64,000 nt of DNA from Ailanthus altissimus (Eukaryota > Streptophyta > Magnoliopsida > Sapindales > Simaroubaceae), in assembly GCA_946807835.1 (NCBI GenBank), contig OX327690.1:17704501-17768500 (forward strand), in the 5' to 3' direction. Numbering within the stretch: position 1 is the stretch's first letter; each line of letters starts with the position of its first letter. Below are positions 33,512-46,598 of this stretch, piece by piece. A program made the translations under genes and the position numbers. A model generated the notes under the pieces. The model was given only the letters and a program-made list of their open reading frames with translations. It was not told the DNA's origin and ran no database searches.

Positions 33512-34167
33512 TAGGATTTTGGCTTAAGCTTAATCCTAGAAGGTCCATTACAGCCGACCTAACGACTCATCATATGAGCACTCAAGGTTTTGATCTATAA
33601 GAGAATGTCTTAGGTCCAAAAAGTTCTCCAAGAGGTCGATTACGTAAGCCCTCCAAGATAGGTGAGAAGGTGCTTACCCCATCATTAACCAAGGACCATA
33701 GGACTCTACAATCCAATTTTAGAAGAACTCTACATGCCCTAAATTCAGTTCTAAAATGATTTTAAAACCAAGCACAATAATGCCTATAAAAAGAGGCTGA
33801 AGGGTGAAAGTATGGGGGATTCCTATTGACTAAACAATCTTCTTCGACTATTCTTTCTAATTTTAAAAGAGAAATAAAATCGAAGGCTTTATTATTAGAA
33901 GTTGCATTGGAAATTGTTCCAACTCCTTGTATTATTGTAAAAAGAATATTATTCAATAATGCATTCAAGTGAGTTGATTACATTCAATAAAGTAAATATA
34001 GGTTCACATTAAATTGAACCATTATAATTTTACTTCTGCTTGTATTTGCCTTACTTTATGATCTGATTAAAATTAAGATTTAAAAAAAAAACCCAATATG
34101 CACCGAGTAGTGTTCATCTTAGCCTAATCCTTCAAAAAACCCAATCATTGTTCTTAAGAATATACAA
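33512..34167. mobile_element. Element B, left LTR
   Basis: Colinear with 52668-53407 over its full length: the AGGATTTTGGCTTAAGC start, GGTGAGAAGGTG, an AGGACTCTACAATCC segment, ACCAAGCACAATAATG, TCTTCGACTATTCTTTCT, TGTAAAAAGAATATTATTCA, GTGAGTTGATTA, and AAGAATATACA at the end. The two copies differ by many substitutions and indels, so the element is old. The left copy lacks a segment present near 52880-52940 in the right one. A 68-residue minus frame at 33762-33968 is not a gene. Confidence 0.65.
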
Positions 34168-35559
34168 GTAGAATGGGAAGTTATAGAAGATAATCAATCG
34201 AAGGCAAATAAGAAGAACACTATATCCATGACCACTTGTGAACAAAACCAATGGTTGATAGTAAATCTTAACCGGACAAACTAATAACTGTCATTAGAGT
34301 TATAAAAATGACAACGTAACACATTAGGCTGGGACTGGGTCTACTTGGTAAATTGAATTAAAAGAAGACTAAGGAGAGCAAGGGTTTGAAAGAGTTAATG
34401 ATAGCAATATTTGAAAAACGTATAAGGCTAGAGAAGAAATACCAGTCCTAAGAATCACTAACCAACGAGTTGACTTGAGCAATCTGAGTAAGCCTTTTCT
34501 ACCCATTGAAAGTAGTAATTTTCTTACTCTACTCATTCGAGAATAAAGAGGCAAGGAGATACAAGAGCCTTTCGAGAAAAAAAGTTGACCCTTGAATAAG
34601 AGATCAAATTAAGAACACAATGACAAAGTACCCATAAGCTCAGGGAAACTTAGGATGAATAATAAATTAAAAAAGTAAAATAAATAAAAGTTTGATACGA
34701 AAAGTACCCTTAAAGGAAAATATTTAAGGACTGGAAGGGTGGTTGCAAAAGTTAATGGAAAAGAAATGAAGATTTCTTTCCTCGAAGAGTACTGAGAGGG
34801 AGAGAAAATCTCCCCTTACCAACGAATAGAGAGCTTGAAAGACAATATATCAGTTTCATCGAGAAGTAACTCTACTAGAGGTATTTGACCGATTAGTTGC
34901 ATTAGAGGCTCTAAGAGCAGGGTTAAGATTAGATCAATTTTGGTACTACTTGACCAAGAATTTGACCACGACTTATTCGATTGCCTATGATTAAGCACCC
35001 AAATATATAAAAGATCGAGGAAGAGGAAGTGAGGAGGACTATGGCAGCGATAAATGCCTAAAGAAGTCCATGACCTCAATTGAGAACTTTACAAAGGGCT
35101 CAAGAGAGTCAAATCATAGATACATGAGCTCGAACACATAGATATAAATAGTAAAAAATATAAGATGACGAGCTTATAATAAACATTGTCCCTAGATTTA
35201 TAATCCATTACTTTTCTTCTTTCAATCTTATTCATTTACATCTAATTATAATAAAAAATACTTGTAGGTTGTGATTTTTTTTTTATTCAAATACACCTAA
35301 ATGATTATTATTCTTTTTTAGAATTGTTTATCTTACAAGAACAATGTTCATCGAGAAAGGTCACTTAACTACTTAATCTTTGAGGACAACTAGCATTGGC
35401 TTGAGGACCCTCGAGTAAACAAAAATGTGAAAACTTTGTAACTAACCATTGTCTCTTGGGACCCTCTATGATGATCCAAGATCCCTACGAGGATCATTTG
35501 AGGATCTTTAAACTATGTAACCCTTCTAGTTAAGTTCTTGAGAAGGTCTAAGAAGAATT
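34168..35559. other. Element B interior, non-coding remnant
   Basis: Located between the left LTR and the tandem array. Two minus-strand frames (34369-34554, 61 residues; 34816-35079, 87 residues) have no recognisable domain. The LTR is followed by a purine-rich GTAGAATGGGAAG on the plus strand. Confidence 0.4.
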
Positions 35560-36030
35560 AAAAAAAAGGGTAGAGGTGGATAACCATTAAGTGACTCTAT
35601 TAGTTAAGTCCTCCAGCAGGTATTAAAAGAATGTTGAAAATAAAAGGGTAGAGGTAGATAATCACCAAGTGACCTTCCCAACTAAGTCTCAAAGTAGGTC
35701 TTACAAGATATCAAGGAGGGTAGAGGCTGATAGCCACCAAATGACCTTTTTAGTTAAGTCTTAGAGCATGTCTCGTAAGAATGCTAAAAATAAGAGGTTA
35801 TATGTGGATAATTACCAAATGTCCCTCCCAGTTTAGTCCCCGAGCATGTTGCAAAAGAAATAAAAAAGGGTAGAGGCAAATAACTACCAAGTAACCCTCC
35901 TAATGAAGTCCTTAAGTAGGTATGGGGAGAAATTAAGAGGGTAGATGAATATAGCCATTAGGTGATCCTTCCAATTAAGTAACTAAGAAGGTAGAGATGA
36001 TAGCCACTAAGTGACCCTCTAACATAAAAT
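35560..36030. repeat. Tandem array, ~70-80 bp period (element B)
   Basis: About six to seven diverged units share AAGGGTAGAGGTGGATAAC, then CCAAGTGACC, then TTAAGTCC and GAGCATG/GCAGGT words, with unit length varying from about 70 to 80 bp. It lies between the C-terminal end of the minus-strand frame (36353) and the left LTR, the same relative place as the arrays at 3381-4915 in element A. The sequences of the two arrays are unrelated. Confidence 0.65.
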
Positions 36031-36352
36031 AATGTGTCTTAAAAGAAAATCAAAGAGTCAAGAAATTGGTTTAGTCATCTAAACATGCCTAGACATGCCA
36101 AAAACGTGAAGTAAATTAAAGTTGAGCATTTTTAAATTGAAAAGTTGTTATCACAACGACATCTCTTATTAAAGGATCATACTCAATCAATAAGGTGTTA
36201 TTCAATGGCGAAGGTAGAGAGGTCCTTAGTTGGAAAAGTACAGAAGTACTCGGTTATGGCCAAAAAGGGACTCTTTTAGCATCAAAATCAATTTAAGAGC
36301 ACTTAGCTTCCCTTTCTTTAGTCGTTAACTGGTCGACAATCGCCTTCTTTAG

Positions 36353-36658
36353 CTAAGTGAGGTACAAATCAAGATAATGTGTCTTAAACAAATCAGCACA
36401 CTTTCCTAATCCTAAGTTGACCTCATCTTTGAATTTATCCCTAAAGTCATCATCAACGTTAGCCTTAGTAGCATCCAACTCCTTATTTCTCTTTGCAAGA
36501 GCAACATTATACTCCCGAAGAGTCCTCGTTAAGGTTTGAGATTCACTAACCATTAAGTTAAGCTGATAGACCTCTGTTTGAATAGAAGAAACCTTACTGT
36601 TTATAGTAGTTATTTTGATCACAACCTCCTTCATCTTGGCAGCATAATCTTTGAGCAC
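36353..36658 (-). pseudogene. Element B Transposase_28-like protein, C-terminal part
   Basis: A 101-residue minus-strand frame begins MLKDYAAKMKEVV. It carries a heptad-rich coiled-coil stretch (about residues 5-70: hydrophobic residues at spaced positions, many K, E, Q and N) and ends with DDFRDKFKDEVNLGLGKCAD and a YLDLYL. Plant Transposase_28-type proteins typically end this way: a long coiled coil, then F.DEV..G...C...F, then YP.LDLS. The N-terminal part lies at 49452-50082, beyond the nested C2 copia. The frame is interrupted and the protein is not functional here. Confidence 0.5.
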
Positions 36659-37165
36659 TTGTCACATTTCCTCAGTCTTTTTATTAGCCTTTGACAAGAA
36701 TCCCATGAGATGAGCAGCCTTGGCCTCAGCCTTCTTCACTCACTACCTATCTTTTATAGATCCCAAGATCTTATCATAATATCGAGCTAGAATAAAGGCT
36801 ACTTGAATAAAGATAGGAACAACTAATGACTGTACGGCCTACTGAACAAATATAGAACATAAAATTCATCATAATAAATTGCTCAAGCACACATCCCACA
36901 CTGTGCATAAAGGACTTAGACGCATTATACTTTGAAGTTATGTCAGCACGAGAAAATTTTATTGCACGGTCACTTTCTTTATAAAAGGGGACAACGTACC
37001 TATATCGATCTTATTATATAGTCGGGTGTATTAAAACTTAAAGGATGGAGGCCCAGCAACATCTGTAGCCTACTTGGCCTAAAAGTAGCTTCACTCGAAG
37101 GGGGGAGTACTGAAGTGTTTGATATTATCGTCCTGTCATCATATTACCACTACTTTTGTGTTGTG

Positions 37166-39480
37166 TATTGGAGTTGGTGCTTATGTGCCATACCAATATT
37201 ATGTGAATATTAGTTATTAATATTTATACAATAAATATTTTAAATATAATCGTTAGTATTAAACACATATATGGTATAATACTTGTAATGTTTCAGATAC
37301 TATATAATCAAAAGGAGTTCAGATCTAGTTTAAAAAATTCTGGACTAGTGCTTAAAGTTATAAATGTTAAGAATTAGCAGGTTATAAGAGTCAATGATAT
37401 TTAAGGAGTTAGAGTCTTGTCTAAAATGAAACAAAGACCTGAGAGTATACTAGTAATGACATAGTTATAAAGAGTTGAAATATGTGCTAGGAAATGTCAT
37501 TATGCATGTATGTTCTCAAACATAATATTCCTGATCTATTTTCATCGATGCCGGTCTATCGATGAATCACTTTCATGTAGATTAATGTGTGTCTATATCT
37601 ATAGGGTAAAGATAATTGTTTCTAGTTGACCTTGAGCTTAGAGCTCGTATAGACATGCGGGTATCCAGTCAGGACTAAATACTGAACAGATTCACAAAGA
37701 CCCCAATTAACATCCTATGAAGCCGTCAATGGTGAGTTCTCTTGAGTTGAGTAGTATTTGTGGTCCTTTAACCTGAGTGTCACGGTGAGCTTGTGAGTGA
37801 TCCACCATACTTTAGTTCTATGAATTTCAGAAATCTTTCATGGTCTGACTGCTACGTGTCGTTGGGTATGATCCGATGCTCATAAAGTTTGATGTGCGTA
37901 GATATGGGATTCGTCAGCTTATATAGGTAGGTTTTTTTATCCTGTTGCTCTAAGAATTGTATTTCAAAAAATCTTGTGGCCACAAGTATCAAACCCCAAA
38001 AAAGAGTTTTTCGTTGGATTAAACAATATCGCAAAGGAGTTTGTAGATATTATTTTATGAAATACAAATCTAAAGATAAGTTCATGGATGAACATATGGG
38101 GTTTGACGGTGTTGATCTATATCCTTACACATCTCGTATATAAGTGACAGAAAGATTATACGTATGCGTTATGACTTCAGCTTGTATGGTCTAACAAGTT
38201 GATTTATAATATCTGTGACATGTGCATGGGGTATAAGTCACGGACTCATAGAATAGTTTTATTTGATAAATTAGGCGTAAACCTAGGGAGTCCTGCAATA
38301 TGAAGTGTACTCGTTGTGCAATAGAATAGCGTACCGAATTGAATTGTTTAATCTAATAAAATTTCAACAAAACCAGATATTTATTTCAGGAACTCTCAGG
38401 ATTTGTGTGTGTTATGACTTAAATATTAAGTACATTAATTAGTTAACAATTGTTGTTGACCTATTAAATATTGACACCAGGTGCATAGTGAGGCTTCGGT
38501 TAAGTATACTCAAGTGTACAGTTAGGCGGGATCTATTTTAGATTAACTTGATAACTAAATAAAAGCTTAAAGGTAATTCATTTAATTGATTATTTAATTG
38601 TTAAATAATCTATTTATTTATTTAATTGTTAAATTAATCTAAACATAATCTAAGTTCATAATTAACTAGGATTGGATTAACTTAAATATCTAACTAAGCT
38701 TAATGGTTAAACAAATCCTAACCTAACTTAGGTTAATTAACTAACTAAATTGAGTTAAGATTAGATATTTTGATAACATACGAGTTAAGTTATTAATTTA
38801 ATAATCTAACCATTGTTAAAAGTAAACAATGATTTAGTTACTTTATTTGAAACAAATATTAAATGATTATGTTATTTAATAAGTATCGAGGACATTCTTT
38901 TTACAAGAATGACAAGTTTATTTTTTGTCTTTAAGGATGGCTAACAAGTGAATGAAAAGCTTTAAGAGATGAGAAGCTTATTTTGGTTTTGGGTTGTAAG
39001 TGTTAAAAACGAGAAAAAAATTAAAATAATTTCATCTTTTTCGTTTTCTTCAATTAACCAGCTATATTACAAGCATTTAATCAAATGATTTTGTTGTTCA
39101 AATGTTAACTTGGAATAAAATCATTGGTTGTTTTGTAGTGAAAATATAATTTAAGAGTTAAACTAGAGGTTAAGAGTCAATATCAGGGTTTAAGTGTTAA
39201 ACTAGTGTTGAAATTAAAAGCTGCTATTCTAGCGACTAAAACCCACTCCGTTGAATCCTAAAATTACCAACGGGTTCATTTTCGGATGTACTCTGACTTA
39301 TACCATTTCAAAGGCTTTGCGAGGTGATTATTCTCAATCCTGATATTAACATAATTAATATATTTTATTTTGTTCATTAGTGTAATGGAACAAAAATTTA
39401 TTGTGTTTATTTTTTTAAAAAAAATTAGATTTTCAACTTTCGCTATGCATGTTTAAGTAATAGATGCATAGGTTGCGTAT
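37166..39480 (+). mobile_element. C2 5' LTR (end truncated)
   Basis: Colinear with 46599-48984: GGAGTTGGTGCTTATGTGCC, ATAAATATTTTAAATATAAT, CTTGAGTTGAGTAGTATTTG, GTTAACAATTGTTGTTGACC, CAACGGGTTCATTTTC. It loses similarity at about 39480 where a second LTR start appears. No primer-binding site follows it. Confidence 0.75.
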
Positions 39481-40320
39481 GTTAGGGTCGGTACTTACGT
39501 GACATCCCTAAATATACATATACTTGTGTATTCATACAAGTGTACATTTCTTTTAAATCGCTAATACCCATTTGCATGGTGCCATGCAATGTAATGTTAC
39601 AGACACTGTACGATCTGAAAGAGTTCAGATCAGATCTAAAGGAGTTTAGATAAAGGTTCATAGTTAGCCACGCTAAGAGATATAAATGCTAAATGTTAAC
39701 ACGGCTAAGTGTTAGTTGGTTATAATACTTAGCAGATTCAAGAGTTGGAACCTTGTCTGTAATGAGACATACACCTGAGAATATACTAGAAATTGCATAG
39801 TTGCGAGAGTTGTAATCGGGTGCCAGAAAATGCTAGTTATGCAAGTATGTTCTCGAATAATGATCTCTGATCTATTTCTACCAATGTGAGTCTGTCGATG
39901 GATACCTTCATATATAGATCAGCATATGTCGTACCTATAGGATATAGATGGTCGTTCCTAGCTGACCATGAGCTTGGAGCTCGTATTGACATATGGGTAT
40001 CCAGTTAAAACTGGATATAAGACAGACTCACGAGGGCCTCTGATAGACACCCTATATAAGCCGTCAACAGAGGGTCCTCTCAAGTTGAGCAGTATATGTG
40101 GTCCTTTGACTTGAGTGCCATGGTGGACTTATAAGTGATTCACCATACTTTGGTTTCACGCATGTCATAGACTTTTTATGGTGTGACCGTTGGGTATAGT
40201 CTGATGCTTATAGAGTTCGGTGTGTACATATATGGGATCCGTCAGCTCACATAGAGAGTTAGATATCCAGATGCTTCGAGAATTTATCTCGAAAAATCTT
40301 GTGGTCACAAGTATTAACCA
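39480..40320 (+). mobile_element. Second, partial copia LTR in tandem
   Basis: Starts GTTAGGGTCGGTACTTACGT, the family's LTR start. After about 100 bp of unmatched sequence it follows the first 730 bp or so of the LTR (GAGTTCAGATC, GTCGATGGATACC, GAGCTTGGAGCTCGTATTG, AAGTTGAGCAGTATATG) until the Del/Tekay-like LTR at 40322. LTR-LTR junctions of this kind come from unequal recombination or nested insertion; its own end is missing. Confidence 0.6.
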
Positions 40321-40321
40321 G

Positions 40322-42817
40322 TATCTACAACCGGTAAGAATAAGTATTTATATATATATATATATATAAATATACGTATTTTTATTTGTACGTGGGTGAT
40401 ACTTGATTTATGTATTATTATTAGTAGTGTTTGTATAGGTTAAGGACATACTATTAGCATTGGGTTTATTTGCAAAACTTTAGATTTATTTTAGGGACCA
40501 ATTTATAATACTTTGAAAGTTTTAGGGACAAATTTGTAAATACCAAAAATTAGCCTCTTAGTATAAAAATACACTTTTGAAATCCTAATTCACTCTTTTG
40601 GGTCGAGCTATTCCTTTAGAGAGAGAGAAGAGAGAAACAGAGGGGAGAGAAAGAGAAGAAAAAGAAGAAGAAATTGGAATTTTGGATTTTAAGAGGTATA
40701 TCACAACTATTTCTCAATTTATTGGTGTTAATTAAGTTAATTTCTTTAAGTTTTGATTTCTAAAAATATGTATAATTTAGGATTTGATGTGTATTTGGTA
40801 AGATATTGTGAGAATTGATGATGATCTATGTAGATAGCTTGATAAATCATGATGAGTTGTAGAATTTCTTCTTCATAGTCTCTTGATCCAGAAATTTTAT
40901 AAATTGTTGTGATTCGATTCTGATTTTGAATTTTGAGTATATGAAATTAGACATGTTTAGGATCATTTGAGAATTTGAATTGATTGAAGATTCCAGAAAT
41001 TGAATTTGTAGTGAATTTACCAAAATGACCTTGAAATTCTGGAAATTTCCTGTGTAAACAGTATGATACAGTGGCAAATAATTTTTAGCCTGTTGAATGA
41101 TCTTCAAAAATTACGAATTTGTGGAATATCATAAGCTTATATGTCTAATATGATATACTAGAATTGAGAATTTAGATTAATGTGGTTAAATTATTATAAT
41201 TTTTTAAAGCGTATCAGCTCATTGCAGTATTTGATTAATAGATTTTTAAAGTTATGTAATAAAATAGTTTTAAAATACTTTTGGCAAGGATTTTGAAGTG
41301 AAATATTTATAATGGGTGAAATATATGTTAAGAGTAATTACATGATAGTTTTGTAATTTTTGAGTTAGTATCTGATTTTATAAAATACGAGACTGAATAC
41401 TGTTCAGTAAATATCTTGATCCTGCCAGAATAATAGTTTGAATTTGATGGTGTTCATGAAATAGAATGTGTAGGAATTATGATATAATATTCATATATAA
41501 GAAGGATATATGAGTCAAGAATGATATATTCTGATTTTGGAGTAATTGGACATCATTTGATGTATTAGAAAATTTTGTTAAATGTAAGTGGTCAGAATGA
41601 CAGGTTTTAAGAAACCGAGTAATTAGACTAATTTGATGTGATAAATGCATTGTGTATAATTTTTTAAGCTATTTAAAGTGTTTTGTGTGAATTGTAAGGC
41701 TTATGAAAGGATTAATCTCCATTGATAGGTTAAGGAGAATTAAGCCTTGTACCCGAAAGTGCTAAGAGGTAAGTATACTAGACTTTTTACTGAAATCACA
41801 ATAAGCATAGTAATTGTCTATGTATGATTTTGTAAATGTGCTTAGAAATATGTTTATGTTATGCCAAAGTGTATTTGATATGAAATGTGAAAGACATATG
41901 TTTATGAATGTGAGCGACATATGTTTATGAATATGAGCATTGACATTGAGCATGGACATACATGTGTTTTTGGAAGTGAGCTTTCAAAATGAAATATGTT
42001 TAACAAAGAAAGCTTTAAAGTGTAATATGTCAATGAGAAACATTTTGTGTTTTGAGGATGCTTGAACTCACTATTGACTTAGTAGGTATCTTATATGATT
42101 TTTGGAGCCTTTATGTGTGGCATTTCCTTCGGGATTGGTATATGTTATGTGTTCCGTATGTAGGGAGGATCCTATTGGTACCTAAAGGAAGAGTGAGTCA
42201 TCACATTCGTATGGTGGCGTATTGGTGCATGTGAAAGGACTCAACGATGATTAGGGTGAGGGTGTGGCTCTTACCTTCAGGCTTGAGCATTATATATGTG
42301 TAATTTAAACCTCACTTGTACTATTCCTCTCATACGGTATGTCACCTACGAGTGACATTTGGCTCATTATGTGATATGTAATGTGTAAGTCCTACTAAGT
42401 AATAGTTGAGTGATGGTATTCCTGTAATATGTTTTGAAAGAATGTGTAAGCACTTACATGACATGTGATTTGATAAGATTATGATTTTAATTGATCACAA
42501 CATATCATACATATGCATTGTGTACATATATGTATTTGTATTTGATATATGAAAAATTAGTATGCTTATTGAGTTTTATACTCATTATAGTTTATGGTGA
42601 TTTTAGGTAAATAAGGTACATGTGTGCTTAGCGAATTTGGCAAGGCTTCTGCTGTTCCTTGGGTTCCCTAAGTTACTAGGTTGCTGAGGGTTTCATTTTG
42701 GGGACACGTGGGATAAGATATTTGATTTGTCCCTATTGAATAAATATTTATATATTATATTATTGAATGAGTGTAAGTTATGTCATGTATCAGATCTTTT
42801 GGGTATGGGGCGTGACA
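40322..42817 (-). mobile_element. Del/Tekay-like LTR, copy D2, nested in C2
   Basis: Second copy of 11340-14045 in the same orientation, starting on the minus strand TGTCACGCCCCATACCC. It lacks about 215 bp present in D1 (about 13765-13980), and the loss lies between TTATTG words. There is no internal domain, so it is probably a solo LTR. The 60-residue frame at 42052-42234 is matched at 13048-13230 in D1, but reflects overall LTR conservation rather than coding constraint. Confidence 0.6.
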
Positions 42818-42838
42818 AAATGTATGCGAACGTATTGC

Positions 42839-43040
42839 CCAATATTGCTACAGCATGAGGGTAGTATCAGTAACATATATTTGAATATTAACAAGTTAAT
42901 CTGGAATACACTTACCCAATATTGCTACAGCATAAAGATAAGGTATATTTAGAATTATATGTAAGAGTTGCATGAGATGCAATTGACAAGAGTTGCCTAC
43001 CTATTGGATTTACAAAGGCCAATATTACTATAGTATGAGG
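42839..43040 (+). repeat. Conserved spaced motif in copia leader (C2)
   Basis: Three copies of CCAATATTGCTACAGCATG and variants start near 42839, 42915 and 43019 (spacings 76 and 104). They are counterparts of the C1 copies at 16874-17170; the first C1-type copy is absent because D2 lies there. Confidence 0.7.
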
Positions 43041-44241
43041 CTAGAATAAAATGTTAATGAGCTCTACTTTTTACTGTATGGCTTAAAGAGTTTAAACTGT
43101 CGTTTTTCTGTTTGAGAGATTAAAGGGATTATGTAAAGCAGTGGAAAGGTGTCTTTAGATTAAAAAATGTATAAAAATTATATCATGATCTAAAGCGTAA
43201 TTTATTAACAATTAGAAATGTTCCACTATACATCTTCTTATGTATCTTATAGTGATAAGATACTTATTTTATAGAGATAAAATAAGTACGAGCAATCCGT
43301 TAATATACATTAACTATATTGTACTGAGACATTTAGACTTACTAATGAATCTGAGAATAGTTCTAGATTCAGAAAAAATTATATATATCCAAACCTCATA
43401 TAGAGAATACTTACAATGTGTGTGTTTCCACTGTGACAAGGTTTGAAATATTAAGCGTTATTGTTTTAAGCACCTTGACTTAGAATAGATAGATCATTTA
43501 GATATATGTTTAACTAAGTATTGACATTTCAATAGCATATAATGCTAAAAGTATAAGGGTATGAGATACAGCCTATCCTTTTCATATTGCAAGTTGTTGC
43601 ATGATTTAAGGAATGTTACGAAGTTAAGAAGGGAGAAGTACAGCTTCACGTAACAATAGAGATTTTCTAGACGTTGTAGCTGTTAGGACCTGTAGGTCAC
43701 TTCTCTATTCTAGTGGTAGTATTACATTGTGAAACTGCTATATTTTGCCAAATATTATTAGGTGAATCATATCACTCTCTATAGTTGACAGAGAAAGTTA
43801 TCATAAAAATATTAAGAGTAGGTTCTCATATTTATATGACAAAGATAATGATTTGCTTACTGAGTGTCAGGTAATGAATGACCATTATATCTTAAATACA
43901 ATAAGAAATGTCTTGAATGTCTAGGTGAACAAAAGAAATAGCAGTTTGGTGAACTTTAAATAATAATGAAAAGTGACACATAAGGTTAAGTCATGTGATC
44001 GTGAGATGACTACACACGCCTGGTTAAGGATGGTCAGATACTTGATATAACTATAGAACATTAACTAGTTTATGAATTTTGAATTCAAGAAAAGATGACC
44101 AAATCTTTGTGTAGGTGTTGGACACCGGGTCACTAATTTATTAGAACTAGTATATAGTGATGTATTTAGTCCAATAAATCATGCTACCATAGGTGAATTT
44201 CAATACTTCATTGTCTTTATAGTGATTGTCAAGATACGAAC

Positions 44242-46400
44242 GTGTTTCTGGAAAACACAGGTTTAAAGCTTTTGAAGTGTTTAATGGCTTTTGATTTGGA
44301 AGTAAAGAAACAAAACCTTATATATATTGAAAGCCTTCAATTAGATCAAGACAATTTATGCATAAGTAGTATGTTCTTAAATTATTTAAAGGAGAATGTG
44401 ATTCTTGCTCAACATAGTCGTTCAGTTACTCCTCAATATAAAGGTGTCTTGAAGTTGAGGAATTAGATTTTATTAGTTATGGTTTGATTGATGTTGAGCT
44501 TCACTGATCTTTTAGAATATCCATGGATTTATGTTTTGTGAATATGTTGTTCACTTATTTATCAAAATTTCATCGAAACCTGTTCTTTCTACTATTTATG
44601 AGACAGATTAAAAGGGAATTGGGTCTTAAGTATGTTAAGGCTTAGGGTTATTCTACTTGCATAAGAGTTATGTAACATGATAAACTTACACCAAAGTGGT
44701 ACAATTATCGGTTCATTGAGTATCCTATGCATTTAACGGGATACCAATTCTATAATCTAGAGGAACAAAACATTTTTGTTGTTCGGAATACCACCTTTTA
44801 AGAGAAAGAGTTTCTCATGGATCGTGTGGATTATAGAAGCATTGGACTTGATGAAGTAAATTAGAATGTATATGAAGCGATAGTGAAATTTTAAGTTCAA
44901 ATGAGTGAAAAACCTTTAACACACTTTTCTCATAAGTCGGAAATGATATTAAGGCCACCAATTAGGTATGTTTGATACCTGAAGGCGCTTTAGGTTTTTT
45001 TAGATGAAGAAAAGAATCATTTGACTTATAAAGAGGTGATGTTTGACATCAATTTAGAAAAATGACAAATGGCCATAAAATTCAAAAATTAATTCTATGT
45101 TTGACAATCACGTCTGGGACTTGGTTGTGCTTCCTGTAAGAATGATTCTTATTTGTTGTAAAAAAAGTTTACGTAATCGAAGTGTGGGCCACAGAGACCT
45201 TTAAGGCCTGACTAATGATAAAATGTGACACACATATATCTGGGATCAATAATGAGAAAATCTTTTTCATCAGTAACTAGCCTAAAGTCAAATCGAATTT
45301 TGTTGGCTATTACAACATATTAAGATTTTGAGGTCTGGCCGATGGTAATAAATGCGGTGTTCTGGTATATATATCTTGAGTAAGAGGTATGCATGAAATA
45401 GCCTGAAGATTTTGCATCTAGCCTAACTTTTAACCTAGTGTGCAAACTGAAGAAGTCCATTAGTGGACTTAAATAGTTTTTCTAAAGTTGGATTCTTCAT
45501 TTAAATGACAAAATCAGAAAGTCTGTTTTCATAAAAAACGAAGAGAAAGCATGTGTGTTTAGAAATGGTAGTAAAAGCATTATTATGTTTTTAGTTCTCT
45601 ACGTAGAAAACATACTCAATATTGGAAACGACGTTGGTACGTTACAATTCAATCAACTTAGAGTTATTTGAGTAAGAATTTCTTCGTCTAAGATTTAGAA
45701 GAGGCTTTCTATATACTAGGTATAAAGCTTTATAGAAATAGAGTTAGGAGGCTGATAGGAATCTCTCAATTTTTGCACATAGACTAAGTCTGGAAAGGTA
45801 CAACTTGATTGACTGTGAGATAGTTAATGTATCTTTCAGATATGGTGTTGAGCTTTCTCAGAGGAAGTATTCTCGAAAAGAATATGAAAAGGTTAAAATG
45901 TCTAACTTATCATATGCATCAATTAGGAGTATCTTGATGCATGCTATGCTATCTACGAGACCTAATTTGGATGGCTGTAAGTGTTACGAGCTGGTATCAA
46001 TCTCATCCAAGTTATGACCATTAGATGGTCGTAAAACATATATAAAATACCTTAGAGGTATAGAAGATACATTTTTAAAATATGGAGAAAGTTTCTTAAC
46101 AAGTAAAGAGATGCAAATATTAAACTTTTTATCTAATCCATATTCTAAAAAGTCTATATCTAGTTATGTGTTTCTCCTCATCGGTACTAGAGCTAGTTAG
46201 AAATGTGCTATATAGATGTCCACAGCTAATTTTACCTTAGAGGTAGAATATGTTGCAGTTTGAGAAGTCTGCAAAGGAAGTACTATAAATAGTTAAGATA
46301 GTTGCAGAGTTTAGAATAGTTTCGAACTTAGTGGATCCTATCTCACTATAATGTAATAATAACAAAGTAATTGTTTAAGCCAAGAAGCCATAAGTCACAC
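44242..46400 (+). pseudogene. C2 copia integrase and RT remnant
   Basis: Plus-strand frames give an integrase block (44242-44466) ending FLNYLKENVILAQHSRSVTP then QYKGVLKLRN, matching the copia pattern EF..YLKE.GI..Q.TPPGTPQ.NGVSERRN. Downstream comes a GY.FYN...FVV...F (GYYFYNP..NKVFV) block near 44740-44810. At 45440-45620 come KLKKSISGLK, then NEEKACVFRNGSKS and FLVLYVENILNIGND. These are RT motifs in which the catalytic YVDD reads YVEN. At 45896-45970 comes LSYASIRSILMHAMLSTRPN. Stops and frameshifts separate the blocks. RNase H is hardly recognisable. Confidence 0.7.
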
Positions 46401-46598
46401 TAGTATTCTAAAATGTGGGCTTTAAATACCACATAATTAGAAAGTTTTTGACTATTAGATATGTAATAGTATCTATGATACATTCATTGGATAATATAGT
46501 GGACCTACTTAAGCATAAACTGCTATAGTGTTTGAGAAACATGTGGAGTATATTGGTATGAGATACCAGTACGGATGGCACTATAGTAAGTAAAAATT

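Noticed and set aside
33512..34180. Purine-rich GTAGAATGGGAAG after the left LTR of B as a polypurine tract proving plus orientation
   Set aside because: A PPT should precede the 3' LTR in element sense; here it follows the left LTR on the plus strand. It does not settle the orientation.
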